From positions 1 through 64,000 of the forward strand of contig JBOIDR010000004.1 in the NCBI GenBank assembly GCA_050740695.1: DNA of 64,000 nucleotides, read 5' to 3'. Shown one piece after another: positions 24,643 through 34,003 of the stretch. How positions within the stretch are numbered: position 1 is the first letter of the stretch; the number at the start of each line of letters is the position of its first letter. The stretch comes from JACCXJ01 sp050740695. Its GTDB lineage: Bacteria; Pseudomonadota; Gammaproteobacteria; JACCXJ01. Under the pieces are notes generated by a model that saw nothing but the letters and a program-made list of their open reading frames with translations, was not told the origin of the DNA and made no database searches. The position numbers and the translations under genes were made by a program.

Positions 24643-25770
24643 ATGAAACGAGCAACCATCAAGAGCGTTGAGACGAGATACTACGACGAGCGCGATGCGT
24701 TGATGCGCGGCTTGAAGAACCTCGACCGCCGGAGCTTCCTCAAGCTGTCCGCGGCCGCCGCCGCGGCCGCGCTGGCCCAGGGCGTGGGGTTTCACTTCCA
24801 CAGCTTCCAGCCGGTCCGGGTGGCAAACGCCCAGAGCGGCGGCACGGCGGAGTTCACCTTCGCGTATATTTCCGACTCACACCTTTATAAACGCGATCTC
24901 AACGACCGCTTCGTGCGCCAGTTGCTGCGTGCCGTGGACGATATCAATCACATGACCCCGCAACCGGATTTCGTGCTCTATGGCGGTGATCTCGCGCAAC
25001 TGGGGCAACCCTTGGAGCTCGAGCTCGGCGCCCAGATCCTGAAAAACCTCAAGGCCCCGGTCAGGATGATGGTGGGCGAGCACGACTGGTTCCTGGACAT
25101 GGGCGAGAAATGGCGCGAGCTGTTCGGGGAGCCTACCTACTCCTTCGATCACAAGGGGGTGCACTTCGTCGTGCTCCACAGTGTGATGGAGGATGACTTC
25201 TGGACCGAGCGCGGTATGACACCGGCGCAGCGCATGCAGACGGTGGCGGGGCTCGACAACGGGATCCAGAGTCGCTTCAAGGTCGGGACAGAGCAGCGCA
25301 GTTGGCTCGAAAACGATCTCCAGCCCTATTCCAATGATGCCCCGATCATCGTGTTCTCACACTCCCCCCTGTACAAATATTATCGCCCGTGGAACTTCTG
25401 GACCGACGACGCCGAGGACGTACAGGCGATCCTAGCCCGCTTCAGTCGCGTGGTGGTGGTGCATGGCCACACCCATCAGCTCCTGACCAACCGCATCGGC
25501 AACATCCATTTCCACGGTATGCTGTCGACCGCCTGGCCGTGGCCGTATGCGCCGGAGGGTCTCCCCGCCCTCACCGTGCAGATGAACCGGGCGGATCCCT
25601 TCAATCCCAACGACGCGCTGGGGGATGGCTCGGTTCGCGTCAATCCGGATGGTCTGGTCGATAAGCTCTACAACCTTTGGAATCGCAACCCGATCCAGGT
25701 CGCCAGCGCTTATCTGGCGAGCGCGGGCAAGACCGCCGGGCCGCTGACCCCCAATCTCAAAAGCTACTGA
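24643..25770 (+). CDS. Tat-exported calcineurin-like metallophosphoesterase
   Basis: The twin-arginine signal DRRSFLKL at 28-35, with an alanine-rich hydrophobic stretch after it, shows folded export. The catalytic metal ligands of the calcineurin fold follow in order: ISDSHLYK, YGGDLAQLG, VGEHDWF, FSHSPLYKYY and VVHGHTHQL. The middle has a family-specific loop with WTERGMTPAQRM. The ATG at 24643 has GGAG upstream and gives 375 residues. It begins 16 bp after the peroxidase stop, so it is probably cotranscribed with that peroxidase. The natural substrate is unknown, and redox or cofactor phosphate esters are only a guess. Confidence 0.88.
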   Translation: MKRATIKSVETRYYDERDALMRGLKNLDRRSFLKLSAAAAAAALAQGVGFHFHSFQPVRVANAQSGGTAEFTFAYISDSHLYKRDLNDRFVRQLLRAVDDINHMTPQPDFVLYGGDLAQLGQPLELELGAQILKNLKAPVRMMVGEHDWFLDMGEKWRELFGEPTYSFDHKGVHFVVLHSVMEDDFWTERGMTPAQRMQTVAGLDNGIQSRFKVGTEQRSWLENDLQPYSNDAPIIVFSHSPLYKYYRPWNFWTDDAEDVQAILARFSRVVVVHGHTHQLLTNRIGNIHFHGMLSTAWPWPYAPEGLPALTVQMNRADPFNPNDALGDGSVRVNPDGLVDKLYNLWNRNPIQVASAYLASAGKTAGPLTPNLKSY

Positions 25771-25854
25771 TAGATACTTGCGTCGTATATGTCGAACAAC
25801 ACCGCTCGAGCAATTCCTGATTCACATGCAAAGTCAATCAGCTGCAAGCGCCAG

Positions 25855-26130
25855 GGTAAGTCCCTCCCCTGCGCAGCGGGGGAGGGCTAGGGTGGGGGCC
25901 AGACGTGTCAGGCGGAGACGAGGCTTGGTCAGCGGCTGAAGGGCTTAGCCCCCACCCTACCTTCCCCCGTCCGCAGAAAGCGCGGACAGGGGAGGGAGTC
26001 TCCGGATTCCCTCCCCTGCGTAGCGGCGGACGGTCAGGGTGGGGGTCGAGCGTCGCGGTTCGGATAGGGTCGACCTCATCCTATCGAGGGGGAAGGGACG
26101 ATAGATTTCAAATGTCTTTGGCTAGGGTTT
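25855..26130. repeat. Dispersed GC-rich palindromic repeats, three copies
   Basis: The 360-bp gap before the cytochrome gene is filled with the repeat family: CCCTCCCCTGCGCAGCGGGG at about 25864, an inverted copy near 25950-25997, and a degenerate copy at 26009-26045. The last part (GGGGGAAGGGACGATAGATTT, then AATGTCTTTGGC) is also found at 35430-35465, so the mobile unit is longer than the palindrome. No gene is present. Confidence 0.8.
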
Positions 26131-26131
26131 A

Positions 26132-26779
26132 TTGATGAATTGGCAAGCGTTTGGAGACGATATGAAAATGCGAACGATGAAGCCCCTCGTTTTCGCCACG
26201 CTCGCGGTGCTGCTCGCGGCCTATCGGGAGGGGGGCGCAGAAGTAGGGAGCGACGCGACGCCGAAAGGCGCAGAGGCCCAATCCATCACCGAGCAGGGAG
26301 TCGATGATGCCGCCATGGCGCAATGGAAGCGCCGAGGTGAGGGACCCGACTGGATGGCGGAGGAGCTGGCCAAACACAAGGTGCTGACCCCGGCCCCCAA
26401 CGATGGTCTTATCGGTAAAGGCCAGGGGGCGACCTCTGGATCCATCACCCGGGAGGACGTGAAGGTCTGGCAGCAGGAGACCTACAAGGCGGCCGTCGAA
26501 GGCTCGCGCATCTTTCACAGCGCGGATCGGCTGAAGAGCACTATCGCCGTGTCCTGCGATATGTGCCATCCGGATGGGTCGAATACCCATCCCGAGACCT
26601 ACCCGAAGTTTCAGGTGCAGCTGGGACGGGTCGCGCTGTTGCGGGACGCGATCAACTGGTGCATCGAAAACCCGGTGAGAGGTCGAAAGCTCGAGCCCGA
26701 TTCCGCAGAGATGCGCGCCTTGGAGACCTATATCACCGCGCAACGTAAGGGCACGCGCTTGGAGTACGGTAAACGGTAA
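26132..26779 (+). CDS. Monoheme c-type cytochrome
   Basis: A 215-residue exported protein with a single heme site, CDMCH at 142-146, followed by PDGSNTHPETYPKFQVQLG and INWCIENPVRGRKL. The heme-domain pattern resembles SoxX/TsdA-type cytochromes in having a second conserved cysteine (NWC) and the PVRG segment. The N-terminal hydrophobic stretch ends LLAAYREG. A lipobox would need Cys where Tyr is, so the signal is either a cleaved one or a mutated lipoprotein signal. The true start may be the ATG at residue 11. It is third in line after the peroxidase and the phosphoesterase, with repeats between. Confidence 0.8.
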   Translation: MMNWQAFGDDMKMRTMKPLVFATLAVLLAAYREGGAEVGSDATPKGAEAQSITEQGVDDAAMAQWKRRGEGPDWMAEELAKHKVLTPAPNDGLIGKGQGATSGSITREDVKVWQQETYKAAVEGSRIFHSADRLKSTIAVSCDMCHPDGSNTHPETYPKFQVQLGRVALLRDAINWCIENPVRGRKLEPDSAEMRALETYITAQRKGTRLEYGKR

Positions 26780-26814
26780 CATTACTGGCCACGGCCATAA
26801 ATCTCCTCCTTAGA

Positions 26815-26877
26815 TCCCCCTCCCTCCGGCAGAGGGCTAGAGCCCGCCCCAGCGGAAGCTGGGGGTGAGGGGATCAG
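26815..26877. repeat. Dispersed GC-rich repeat, degenerate copy
   Basis: CCCTCCCTCCGGCAGAGGGC followed by TAGAGCCCGCCCCAGCGGAA and GCTGGGGGTGAGGGG forms two small palindromes of the same general type as the dispersed family. It lies in the spacer before the MBL-fold gene. Confidence 0.5.
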
Positions 26878-26958
26878 GAAAAGGCGATTTGTGACCGTGC
26901 GTGGTAGAAAAACGGAAGAGCGCCGAGTCCCGCGGCGCCGTCACGCAGGGGGTGGCTC

Positions 26959-28002
26959 ATGAACCACTGGTCGGTATTGCGCCTGGTGCGCATGCTGCCG
27001 GGGCCGAAGCCGCACAACCCGTACTTCGACGCGGCCAAGCCCCATCACACGCCCGTCGGCTTCCGCAACAATCATCCCCGTGTCCCACCCACACCGGAGG
27101 AGTTGGCACGCCTACGACGCGATCTCGGAGCGAAGGCGCCGGCCGGCAAGCCGCAGGTCGACCTCTCGCCGGTGGCGGCGGATCTGGCGCTGCTGCAGGC
27201 CAACCGCACGCGGCACACGGTCACCTGGATCGGCCATTCCACCGTCCTGGTGCAGACGGGCGGGCGCAACCTCATCACCGATCCGATGTTCTCGCGGCGC
27301 GCCTCGCCCCTGCCCTTCACCGGCCCGCGGCGCCACCAGCCGCCCGGCATCGCGCTGCGCGATCTGCCGCCCCTCGATCTGGTGCTGATCTCCCACAACC
27401 ATTACGATCACCTGGACCTGCCAAGCGTGCGGGCGCTTTCGCGCCAGCATAGCGCACCGCCCGGCTTCGCCGTGCCGCTGGGGCTGGAGCGCTGGTTCCG
27501 CCGCCGGCTTCCCGATGCGAACGTCGTGGCGCTGGACTGGTGGGAGAGCCGCGTGGTGGCGGACGTGATGGTGACCTTGGTGCCGGTGCACCACTGGAGC
27601 GCCCGCACCCCTTGGGACGGCAATAGCAACCTGTGGGGCGGCTGGGCTGCGGAGCGCGCGGGCTTCCGTTTCTTCTTCTCCGGCGATACCGCCTACTCGC
27701 AGGATTTTCCCGAGGTCGGGCGTCGGCTCGGCCCGTTCGACCTCGCCGCGATCGCCATCGGCCACTACGAGCCGCGTTGGTTCATGCGCAACAACCACAT
27801 CAATCCGGAGGAGGCGGTGCGCATCCACGGCGAGATCGGCGCGCGCCGCTCGCTCGGCATCCATTGGGGGACTTTCGAGCGCCTGACACAAGAGCCCCTG
27901 GACCAGCCGCTGCGCGATCTTGCCGCCGCCCGGCTGGCCCAAGGTGTGGCGGAGGAGGAGTTTTTCGTCCTCCGGCACGGGCAGACGCGTGTGATCGAAT
28001 GA
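26959..28002 (+). CDS. MBL-fold metallo-hydrolase, NAPE-PLD/UlaG-like
   Basis: A metallo-beta-lactamase fold enzyme of 347 residues. The zinc motif HNHYDHLD is at 146-153, with IGHSTVLVQTGGRNLITDPM as the first strand pair. Further ligands are in PVHHWSARTPWD, FFSGDTAYSQDF and IHWGTFERL. The arrangement with H-WS-R and IHWGTF matches the group containing N-acylphosphatidylethanolamine phospholipase D and related bacterial proteins, which hydrolyse phosphodiesters in lipids or lactones. The N-terminus PHNPYFDAAKPHHTP is also typical of that group. It has no signal peptide. It stands alone between two gene-poor spacers. Confidence 0.88.
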   Translation: MNHWSVLRLVRMLPGPKPHNPYFDAAKPHHTPVGFRNNHPRVPPTPEELARLRRDLGAKAPAGKPQVDLSPVAADLALLQANRTRHTVTWIGHSTVLVQTGGRNLITDPMFSRRASPLPFTGPRRHQPPGIALRDLPPLDLVLISHNHYDHLDLPSVRALSRQHSAPPGFAVPLGLERWFRRRLPDANVVALDWWESRVVADVMVTLVPVHHWSARTPWDGNSNLWGGWAAERAGFRFFFSGDTAYSQDFPEVGRRLGPFDLAAIAIGHYEPRWFMRNNHINPEEAVRIHGEIGARRSLGIHWGTFERLTQEPLDQPLRDLAAARLAQGVAEEEFFVLRHGQTRVIE

Positions 28003-28342
28003 TTGGGGATCGGCCGCTAGCCAACGGCTTCGCGCCGACGGCTAGGGTACGCATCGCTTCAGGGCTGCCATCGGGTTAGAAAATTCGCTACCTCCTGAAA
28101 CCGGCGACGGTGGATGGGTACTTTCGAGCGGACGCCTGGACCGCCTGGCGGCCTTGAAGAGGCGCTGACCAACCTTCCCCGGCGCAGGGCGCTTTGCCCC
28201 AGGCGGAGTCGGGGCTGGTGGCCCAAAGGCGGCTACATCGGTGGCCAGGGACGACCAAGTCGGAAACTCGATGTGGGAACTGAGTCCCTAGCTGTGGCCA
28301 GTTATGGCGTTAAAAGCGATCTCTTGTTAATTTGGTTCATCT
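28003..28342. other. Spacer without a gene; one hairpin
   Basis: Just after the MBL gene, CTAGCC and GGCTAG flank an inner GGC..GCC stem at about 28016-28045. It could be a weak terminator but has no T run. The rest, to 28342, shows no reading frame with a recognisable product. Confidence 0.4.
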
Positions 28343-29020
28343 ATGACCTTGCGGCGTCGGTTATCGATCGAGCTCGTTCTCCTCGGGGTCTGCGCGACAG
28401 GTTTTCTCCTCGTCTTTCCCGAGCGGCCCTGGGGGATCGATGTGGGGCTGGCCCTTTTGGCACTCAGCCTAATCAGTCTCAATGCAAAATTCACCCGCCG
28501 GGTGGTCTGGGGCCAGTTTGCACCGGGCAACGGCCACATGAGCGATCGCGCGAGGCGCCGGAAGTGCTGGCTCATCACTCTGACCGTGACGGCGTGTTTG
28601 GTCTTGATGCTCCTGGTTCTCGGGATGGGGATCGCCTATGCGCAGGGAAGATGGGATCAGGCCTTAGCACAAGTGTTTATCTGGCATTTATTGCTGGCGA
28701 TCGGTCTGTTCTTCCCTTGGGCCCTGTTGCAACAGACGCTTTTCCAATTTTATCTGTTGGGGCGCTTACGCACAGTGATCCCTACACAATCGCCGCTATT
28801 CGCCATTGTGCTCACTGGAATTAGCTATGCGATGACCCATCTACCAGACCTGAAAGTCGCACTCGTGACGTCGGTTATGGGGGTATTCTGGACCTCCATG
28901 TACTACAGATTCCGTATGTTAACGCCGATCGCCCTCTCACATGCGATACTCGGGGCCGGCTTCTATTACTGGATATACGGCAGAGATCTACTCGACGAGT
29001 GGCTCGGCTCGTTATGGTAG
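28343..29020 (+). CDS. CPBP-family (Abi-like) membrane protein with Gln-Gln in place of Glu-Glu
   Basis: A membrane protein of 225 residues with about six hydrophobic helices. The C-terminal half matches CPBP intramembrane proteases (type II CAAX protease family): WALLQQTLFQFYLLGRL, ISYAMTHLPD and ALSHAILGAG correspond to the three conserved motifs. In active proteases motif 1 is EExxxR. Here both Glu are replaced by Gln, which would remove the catalytic acid. The motif 2 and 3 histidines are retained. A similar QQ variant exists in other CPBP-like proteins, so it may have a non-protease function. No operon partner. Confidence 0.72.
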   Translation: MTLRRRLSIELVLLGVCATGFLLVFPERPWGIDVGLALLALSLISLNAKFTRRVVWGQFAPGNGHMSDRARRRKCWLITLTVTACLVLMLLVLGMGIAYAQGRWDQALAQVFIWHLLLAIGLFFPWALLQQTLFQFYLLGRLRTVIPTQSPLFAIVLTGISYAMTHLPDLKVALVTSVMGVFWTSMYYRFRMLTPIALSHAILGAGFYYWIYGRDLLDEWLGSLW

Positions 29021-29657
29021 GTCGAACCGTTTTGGTCAAGCTAGCAGCCGGCATGACGGTCGTTGCCTACGGAAGGGCGAATGCAGCGAAGCACGCCTGG
29101 AAAGTCCTCGCAACGCGAGTCCTTGAACGGAGCGAAGAAGCAGACAGGGTGCGCTGTGCGCGCGCGGAACAAGGGTTATCAATGTCACGTATCGTCGCGC
29201 ACCCATTCCCGGTGGAACGTCGGTCTCACCGTTATGTCCGGCTCGGTCTGTATCCAAACGACTAGAGGAGGCATCGCGTGAGTTGCCGATTCGCTATCCG
29301 GCTGAAACACCCACCTCCTATATTTGGTTCAACAACCGATTCTTTCAGCGTATAAAACCTCTATCGCCCTAAAAGCGCTCGAATAGAAACCCCTTCTTCT
29401 CCAGCCGCGCCCGGCGCGTGTTGACGGGCCGGCTGCCCTTCAATCCGAGCTGGGCCCGCAGCTCGTCCTTCCGAGCCTTTTCCCCACCGATCTCCGTGTC
29501 CATCCGAGCCCCTGAGCGGACCTTCCCCCTTGGCCCTCGCTCTCCCCAGAGGCCAAAACGCCCCGAATCATAGCGCCTCGGGCCGAGAAAGGACCACAAA
29601 AATGAGGCCTCGCACCAGTATGCTTGACAGCGCACGAACCAAGCAGTACTCTACCTC
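29021..29657. other. Spacer with no convincing gene
   Basis: A minus-strand frame at 29369-29635 gives a basic peptide (MDTEIGGEKARKDELRAQLG, ending KKGFLFERF) with no known family, and it has no clear ribosome site. A plus-strand frame at 28999-29265 overlaps the membrane protein and also has no similarity. I would not call either a gene. Confidence 0.35.
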
Positions 29658-29807
29658 TTGACGAAAAAGGGCGTTTACAATTCCTATTCCACTTTTTCTT
29701 GGCCGGTCATCACGCCTGAAGAGCTTCCGCTGGCGGCGTGTCACGATCTAATTTATGGTTGCGGCGGCAATTTACCGAACGACCAGATCAATAGAAATGA
29801 CGGCTAA
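29658..29807 (+). other. Possible small protein or gene tail
   Basis: A frame of 49 codons from a TTG reads MTKKGVYNSYSTFSWPVITP followed by EELPLAACHDLIYGCGGNLP and ends NDG. The sequence has protein-like composition, with cysteines and aromatic residues, unlike shadow frames here, but it matches no family that I recognise. The frame extends a further 10 codons upstream without a start. It lies in a locally AT-rich zone. Confidence 0.25.
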
Positions 29808-29935
29808 GGGTCTTTCTTTTTACTTTCAACTTCCCCCTGCCTTCTTCCGGAGCCAAAACTAAATCCTAAACACTTTGTGTCCCGTGTGCTAAAGTAATTT
29901 TTAACGCACGATCAAAGAGAATACGAAGGATTTTT

Positions 29936-29992
29936 ATGAAACGCCTGCTGTTTTTAGTGATGTTTGCCTGCGACACCTTCGCTGTCACGTAA
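29936..29992 (+). other. Truncated signal-peptide-like ORF
   Basis: MKRLLFLVMFACDTFAVT followed by a stop has the shape of a signal peptide and is preceded by GAAGGA. It is too short to be a protein and may be the remains of an exported protein gene interrupted before the transporter gene. The AT-rich sequence at 29880-29935 could carry its promoter. Confidence 0.3.
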
Positions 29993-30016
29993 ACTTCGTT
30001 CACGCCAATATTCCGC

Positions 30017-31360
30017 ATGGCAGGAATACCAGAAGAGAACACTGAGCCTCCGCGGGCGGACGCGCCGACCGCATCCCAACGTGAGATCGTCGCTTGGGCG
30101 ATGTACGACTTCGCGAACTCCAGTTATACGACTGTCGTGCTCACCGCGATCTTCAGTGCCTATTTCGTGGGAACCGTGGCCAGCAGGGAAATGGGCTACG
30201 CGCCGGGAACCGGCACGCTCCTCTGGACCATCGCCATGGGTGTTTCCAACCTCCTGGTTCTCTTGAGCGCTCCGGTGCTCGGGGCGGTTGCGGATTTCAG
30301 AGCGTGTAAGAAGCGCTTCCTGGCCTGGAGTACGGTCGGCTGCGTGCTGTTCACGGCGATGCTCGGACTCGTCGGCAAGGGGGAGGTGGGGCTTGGCATG
30401 TCTCTCGTGATCCTTTCAAGCTTCATGTTTGCGACGGGGGAGAACCTGATCGCGTCGTTTCTACCCGAGGTCGCACGGCCCGAGGGGATGGGTAAGATTT
30501 CAGGTTACGGCTGGGCGCTCGGGTACCTCGGCGGACTCTTGGTGCTCGGGCTTTGCCTCGCTTATATCTCATGGGCCGAGGCGCAGCATCACACAAGCAC
30601 GCAGTATGTCCCGGTGACGATGTGGATCACCGCCGTGGCGTTGGCTGCCGCCGCGATCCCGACGTTTGTCTGGCTACGCGAGCGCGCGCGGCCTCGGATG
30701 CTCCCTCGCGGTGAAAGCTATGCTCGCATCGGCTTCGAGCGCGTCCGGCACACGCTCAGGCAAGCCCGCCACTTCCGGGATCTTTTTCGCTTTCTTGTGA
30801 CGCTCGCCGTGTACTATTGCGGTGTCAATACCGTCGTGGTACTGGCCGCGATCTACGCCCAAGAAGTCATGGGCTTTGGCGTGCAAGAGACCCTCTGGAT
30901 GGTCCTCGTCGTCAACTTCACGGCGGCGGCAGGCGCGCTCGGATTCGGGTTCCTCCAGGATCGGCTCGGATCGGTGCCTACCCTGGCCGCGACGTTATTG
31001 GTATGGATCGCCGCCCTAGTGCTCGCTTATTCGATTGAGGACCGCCTGGGGTTCTGGGTCGTCGCCAATCTCATCGGCATCGCGCTGGGATCGAGTCAGT
31101 CGGCCGGGCGGGCGCTCATCGGGCAGTTCTCCCCTCCCGAACGGTCTGCCGAATTTTTTGGTTTGTGGGGGCTTGCCGGCAAGCTCGCCGCCGTCATCGG
31201 CCCCATGAGCTATGGCGTGATCACGCAGGCGTCTCGCGGGGATCACCGGCTTGCGCTGCTCGCAACGGCGGGTTTTTTTATCGCTGGCCTGGCCCTTCTC
31301 GCCACCGTCGACGAGCGCCGCGGGCGAGAGGCTGCGCGCGTTCCACATGCCGGTCCGTAA
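30017..31360 (+). CDS. MFS transporter, UMF1/Atg22-like
   Basis: A 12-helix major facilitator protein of 447 residues. The start WAMYDFANSSYTTVVLTAIF is the signature of the UMF1 family related to yeast Atg22, a vacuolar amino acid exporter. LSAPVLGAVADFRACKKRFL supplies the conserved loop between helices 2 and 3, and FFGLWGLAGKLAAVIGP lies near the end. Substrate in bacteria is unknown. The 3' end overlaps the start of polX by 14 bases, so the two are probably coexpressed. The ATG at 30017 is preferred over GTG alternatives because the N-terminal extension ahead of the first helix is normal for the family. Confidence 0.92.
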   Translation: MAGIPEENTEPPRADAPTASQREIVAWAMYDFANSSYTTVVLTAIFSAYFVGTVASREMGYAPGTGTLLWTIAMGVSNLLVLLSAPVLGAVADFRACKKRFLAWSTVGCVLFTAMLGLVGKGEVGLGMSLVILSSFMFATGENLIASFLPEVARPEGMGKISGYGWALGYLGGLLVLGLCLAYISWAEAQHHTSTQYVPVTMWITAVALAAAAIPTFVWLRERARPRMLPRGESYARIGFERVRHTLRQARHFRDLFRFLVTLAVYYCGVNTVVVLAAIYAQEVMGFGVQETLWMVLVVNFTAAAGALGFGFLQDRLGSVPTLAATLLVWIAALVLAYSIEDRLGFWVVANLIGIALGSSQSAGRALIGQFSPPERSAEFFGLWGLAGKLAAVIGPMSYGVITQASRGDHRLALLATAGFFIAGLALLATVDERRGREAARVPHAGP

Positions 31361-33071
31361 CGCAGATCTCGCCGCGGTCTTCGAGGAGATCGGCGATCGG
31401 CTGGAGATCGAAGGCGCAAACCCGTTTCGCATTCGCGCCTACCGCAATGCCGCGCGCCAGCTCCAGGCCATGGGCGTGCCGGTGGCAGACATGGTTGCGA
31501 AAGGCGAAGACCTGAGCGAGCTGCCGAGCATTGGCGAGGATCTCGCTGCCAAGATCAAGGAGATAGTCGAGACCGGTAAGTGCCAGGCGTTCGCGAAGCT
31601 GCGGAAGAAAATGCCACCCACCGTCACACAACTCCTTCAGATCCCGGGCCTCGGCCCGAAACGCGTTCGTACCCTTTATCAGGAGCTCGACGTGCAAACC
31701 TTGGAGCAACTCGGACGCGCCGCGCTCGATCACCGTATACGGGAGGTGCCAGGCTTTGGCGTGAAGACCGAAGCCGCGATCCTGCGGGCGACGGGGAAAC
31801 ACCTCGATACGCCGGCCCGCTTCAAGCTCGCCATCGCAGCTCAGTATGCCGAACCGCTCAAGGGATACCTCGAGGAGGGCCCGGGAGTGGTAGCGGTCGT
31901 CGTCGCAGGCAGCTACCGGCGCTGCCGTGAAACGGTGGGGGATATCGACATCTTGGCGAGCGCTAGCGATGCGCAGCGCATGATGGATCATTTCGTGGCT
32001 TACGATGAGGTCCGGAAGATCGTTGCCAAGGGCGGCACGCGTTCGACCGTCATCCTAAAGTGCGGTTTGCAGGTGGACCTGCGGGTGGTAGGCGTGGAGT
32101 CCTTCGGCGCCGCCCTTCAGTACTTTACCGGATCGAAGGCACACAATATCGAGATCCGCCGCCGTGCCCAGGAGCGGAAGCTCAAGATCAGCGAGTATGG
32201 CGTGTTCGCGGGCCAGCGCCGGATATCCAGCGACACCGAGGAGTCGGTATATCGGGCGGTCGGCCTCCCCTTTATCCCTGCGGAGTTGCGCGAGAGCCGC
32301 GGCGAAATCGAGGCGGCGCAAGCCGGAAAATTGCCCGTGCTCGTGGAGCTGCGGGATCTCAAGGGTGATCTGCACGCCCATACCAAGGCGACCGATGGCC
32401 ACCACAGCCTCAAGGAGATGGCGCAAGCGACGGCATCCCGGGGCCTCGAATATCTCGCCATCACCGAGCATTCACGCAGGCTCACGGTTGCGCACGAACT
32501 CGACCCGCAGCGGCTGCGCAGGCAGATCGCCGAGATCGACCGGCTCAATACCGAGTTCGGGGACGTCACGGTCTTAAAGGGCGTCGAGGTCTCTATTCTA
32601 GAGACAGGGTGCCTGGACCTGCCGGACGAGGTACTGGGCGAGCTCGATCTCGTGGTCGGCGCGGTGCATTCCCAGTTCACTCTTTCGCGAACCAAACAGA
32701 CGGAGCGGATCCTCCGCGCCATGGATCATCCGCACTTCACCATCCTCGCGCACCCGACCGGCCGCCTGCTCGATGGGCGCGAGCCCTATGACGTAGATAT
32801 TTTGAGAATCATCCGTCATGCGCGGGAGCGGGGCTGCTATTTGGAGCTCAATGCGCAGCCCAATCGCCTCGATTTGCTTGACATCCATTGTCAGCTCGCC
32901 AGGGACGAAGGGGTGCTGGTCGCGATCAGCAGCGACGCCCACCGCGTGCAGGACTTCGACAACTTGCTGTACGGTGTGGGTCAGGCGCGGCGCGGCTGGC
33001 TCTCCAAGGACGACGTGCTCAATACCCGCTCGCTCACGGATCTCCGGCCGCTGCTCAAGCGCACCACGTGA
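31347..33071 (+). CDS. polX: DNA polymerase/3'-5' exonuclease PolX
   Basis: Bacterial PolX proteins fill small DNA gaps in repair and carry a C-terminal PHP nuclease. The 574-residue protein starts with helix-hairpin-helix regions (LPSIGEDLAAKIKEIVETG and LLQIPGLGPKRVRTLYQ). The polymerase palm with GDIDILASA supplies the metal-binding aspartates, and the partner aspartate is in GLQVDLRVV. The PHP domain starts at DLHAHTKATDGHHSLKEM and continues with ITEHSRRL, GVEVSIL and VAISSDAHRV. All expected metal ligands are visible. The ATG at 31347 lies inside the end of the transporter gene, and an upstream frame overlaps that gene and has no PolX sequence. Confidence 0.95.
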   Translation: MPVRNADLAAVFEEIGDRLEIEGANPFRIRAYRNAARQLQAMGVPVADMVAKGEDLSELPSIGEDLAAKIKEIVETGKCQAFAKLRKKMPPTVTQLLQIPGLGPKRVRTLYQELDVQTLEQLGRAALDHRIREVPGFGVKTEAAILRATGKHLDTPARFKLAIAAQYAEPLKGYLEEGPGVVAVVVAGSYRRCRETVGDIDILASASDAQRMMDHFVAYDEVRKIVAKGGTRSTVILKCGLQVDLRVVGVESFGAALQYFTGSKAHNIEIRRRAQERKLKISEYGVFAGQRRISSDTEESVYRAVGLPFIPAELRESRGEIEAAQAGKLPVLVELRDLKGDLHAHTKATDGHHSLKEMAQATASRGLEYLAITEHSRRLTVAHELDPQRLRRQIAEIDRLNTEFGDVTVLKGVEVSILETGCLDLPDEVLGELDLVVGAVHSQFTLSRTKQTERILRAMDHPHFTILAHPTGRLLDGREPYDVDILRIIRHARERGCYLELNAQPNRLDLLDIHCQLARDEGVLVAISSDAHRVQDFDNLLYGVGQARRGWLSKDDVLNTRSLTDLRPLLKRTT

Positions 33072-33086
33072 GGCGGGAGTGCGATC

Positions 33087-33240
33087 CTATACGGTAACAG
33101 GACGATGCAACTCGATGTTCAGCGATCGGGCCCCCAAGCCCGCGCGATTTATCGGGGCTAGCACTTGGATGTCCCGCAGGAGATCGAAACCGAAGCGTTT
33201 AGGGATGGTAAAGAGCCGGCCGGCCGCGTACCGCAGCATA
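33087..33240 (-). pseudogene. RecD2-like helicase fragment
   Basis: On the minus strand, IPKRFGFDLLRDIQVLAPIN and then RAGLGARSLNIEL match the region of RecD2-type helicases before motif V, where 'IPRRFGFDPVRDIQVL.PMNRG..GAR.LN' is common. Only about 40 residues remain, followed by a stop. No helicase motifs flank it. It is a relic of a larger gene. Confidence 0.5.
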
Positions 33241-33490
33241 GTGTAAGCCGGCGGACGAGATTGTCGCGCGGGTTCCCGGGAACGCCCCGTCTGCGGCGCC
33301 TGGGCAGCCTGGAACTCTGCTTGGCGCGGGGACGGACACCGGGTCACTCATTGGCGCAGCGCGGCCTCAGGAGCGGGGGCGGGGGCTGGCGTGAGCGTTG
33401 CCTTGCTAGTGATACGACTGGCGCGCTGCTTCGTATAGCCCACCACCTTCCGCACCCAGGACGTGGGAGAAAAGGGGCGGCATTGAGCGG

Positions 33491-33790
33491 GTGGCCGGCA
33501 AGCGCAGCAACGGCTCGTGGGATACCCAGAAGTGGCTCATCAGCAAGGGCCACGCACACGTGGAAGAGGGCGCATCGTCGCCGACACAAGCGATGCCAAA
33601 GAGGTCTTGCGCGATCTCGGCTCCAAGCCTCGGCACGTTGGGGCGACAGGTTCAAAGCGAAGCGGCGACCCGATGTGCCGGAGCGCGAAAAGCCCACCGC
33701 AGCACAGCGAAGGGCGCGGCGCCAGAACATACGGAAAGCGCAGGCCAGCTCGCAGCGTAGCTACTGGTCGGAGACCGTAACCCGGCACAG
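33491..33790 (+). pseudogene. Frameshifted small hypothetical gene
   Basis: Three frames joined in order give a coherent protein: a GTG start with GSWDTQKWLISKGHAHVEEG, then RIVADTSDAKEVLRDLGSKP, then GDRFKAKRRPDVPEREKPTA and AAQRRARRQNIRKA. The two shifts lie near 33570 and 33645. Each segment is hydrophilic with alternating charges, as in a real basic protein, and the joints fall at short GC-rich runs. The function is unknown. Either it is decayed or the assembly has indels here. Confidence 0.4.
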
Positions 33791-34003
33791 CAACGCGCTT
33801 GATCTCGAACCGAACGTTTTCACTTCGCGCAGCCTGTCAGCAAGGCCTGCCCAGGCGGGCAACCGCCTTGGCGCTGAGCCGCTAGCGGCACTACCACGCC
33901 GCCGCTCGGGTCTCTCCTCGGCAGATTCGCGCTAGGGGACAGCGCGTGAAGTCCAGGTCAGCGCTCAGGATCGAGGGGACGGTCCTCGCGGCAGCGTGGC
34001 TTC

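Noticed and set aside
28999..29265. 88-residue frame after the CPBP-like gene
   Set aside because: It overlaps the preceding gene, has no family similarity and no ribosome site of note.
33165..33935. 257-codon frame after polX
   Set aside because: It overlaps a RecD2 relic on the other strand and only its last third fits the frameshifted hypothetical gene. The rest is Arg/Gly/Ala-rich shadow sequence.
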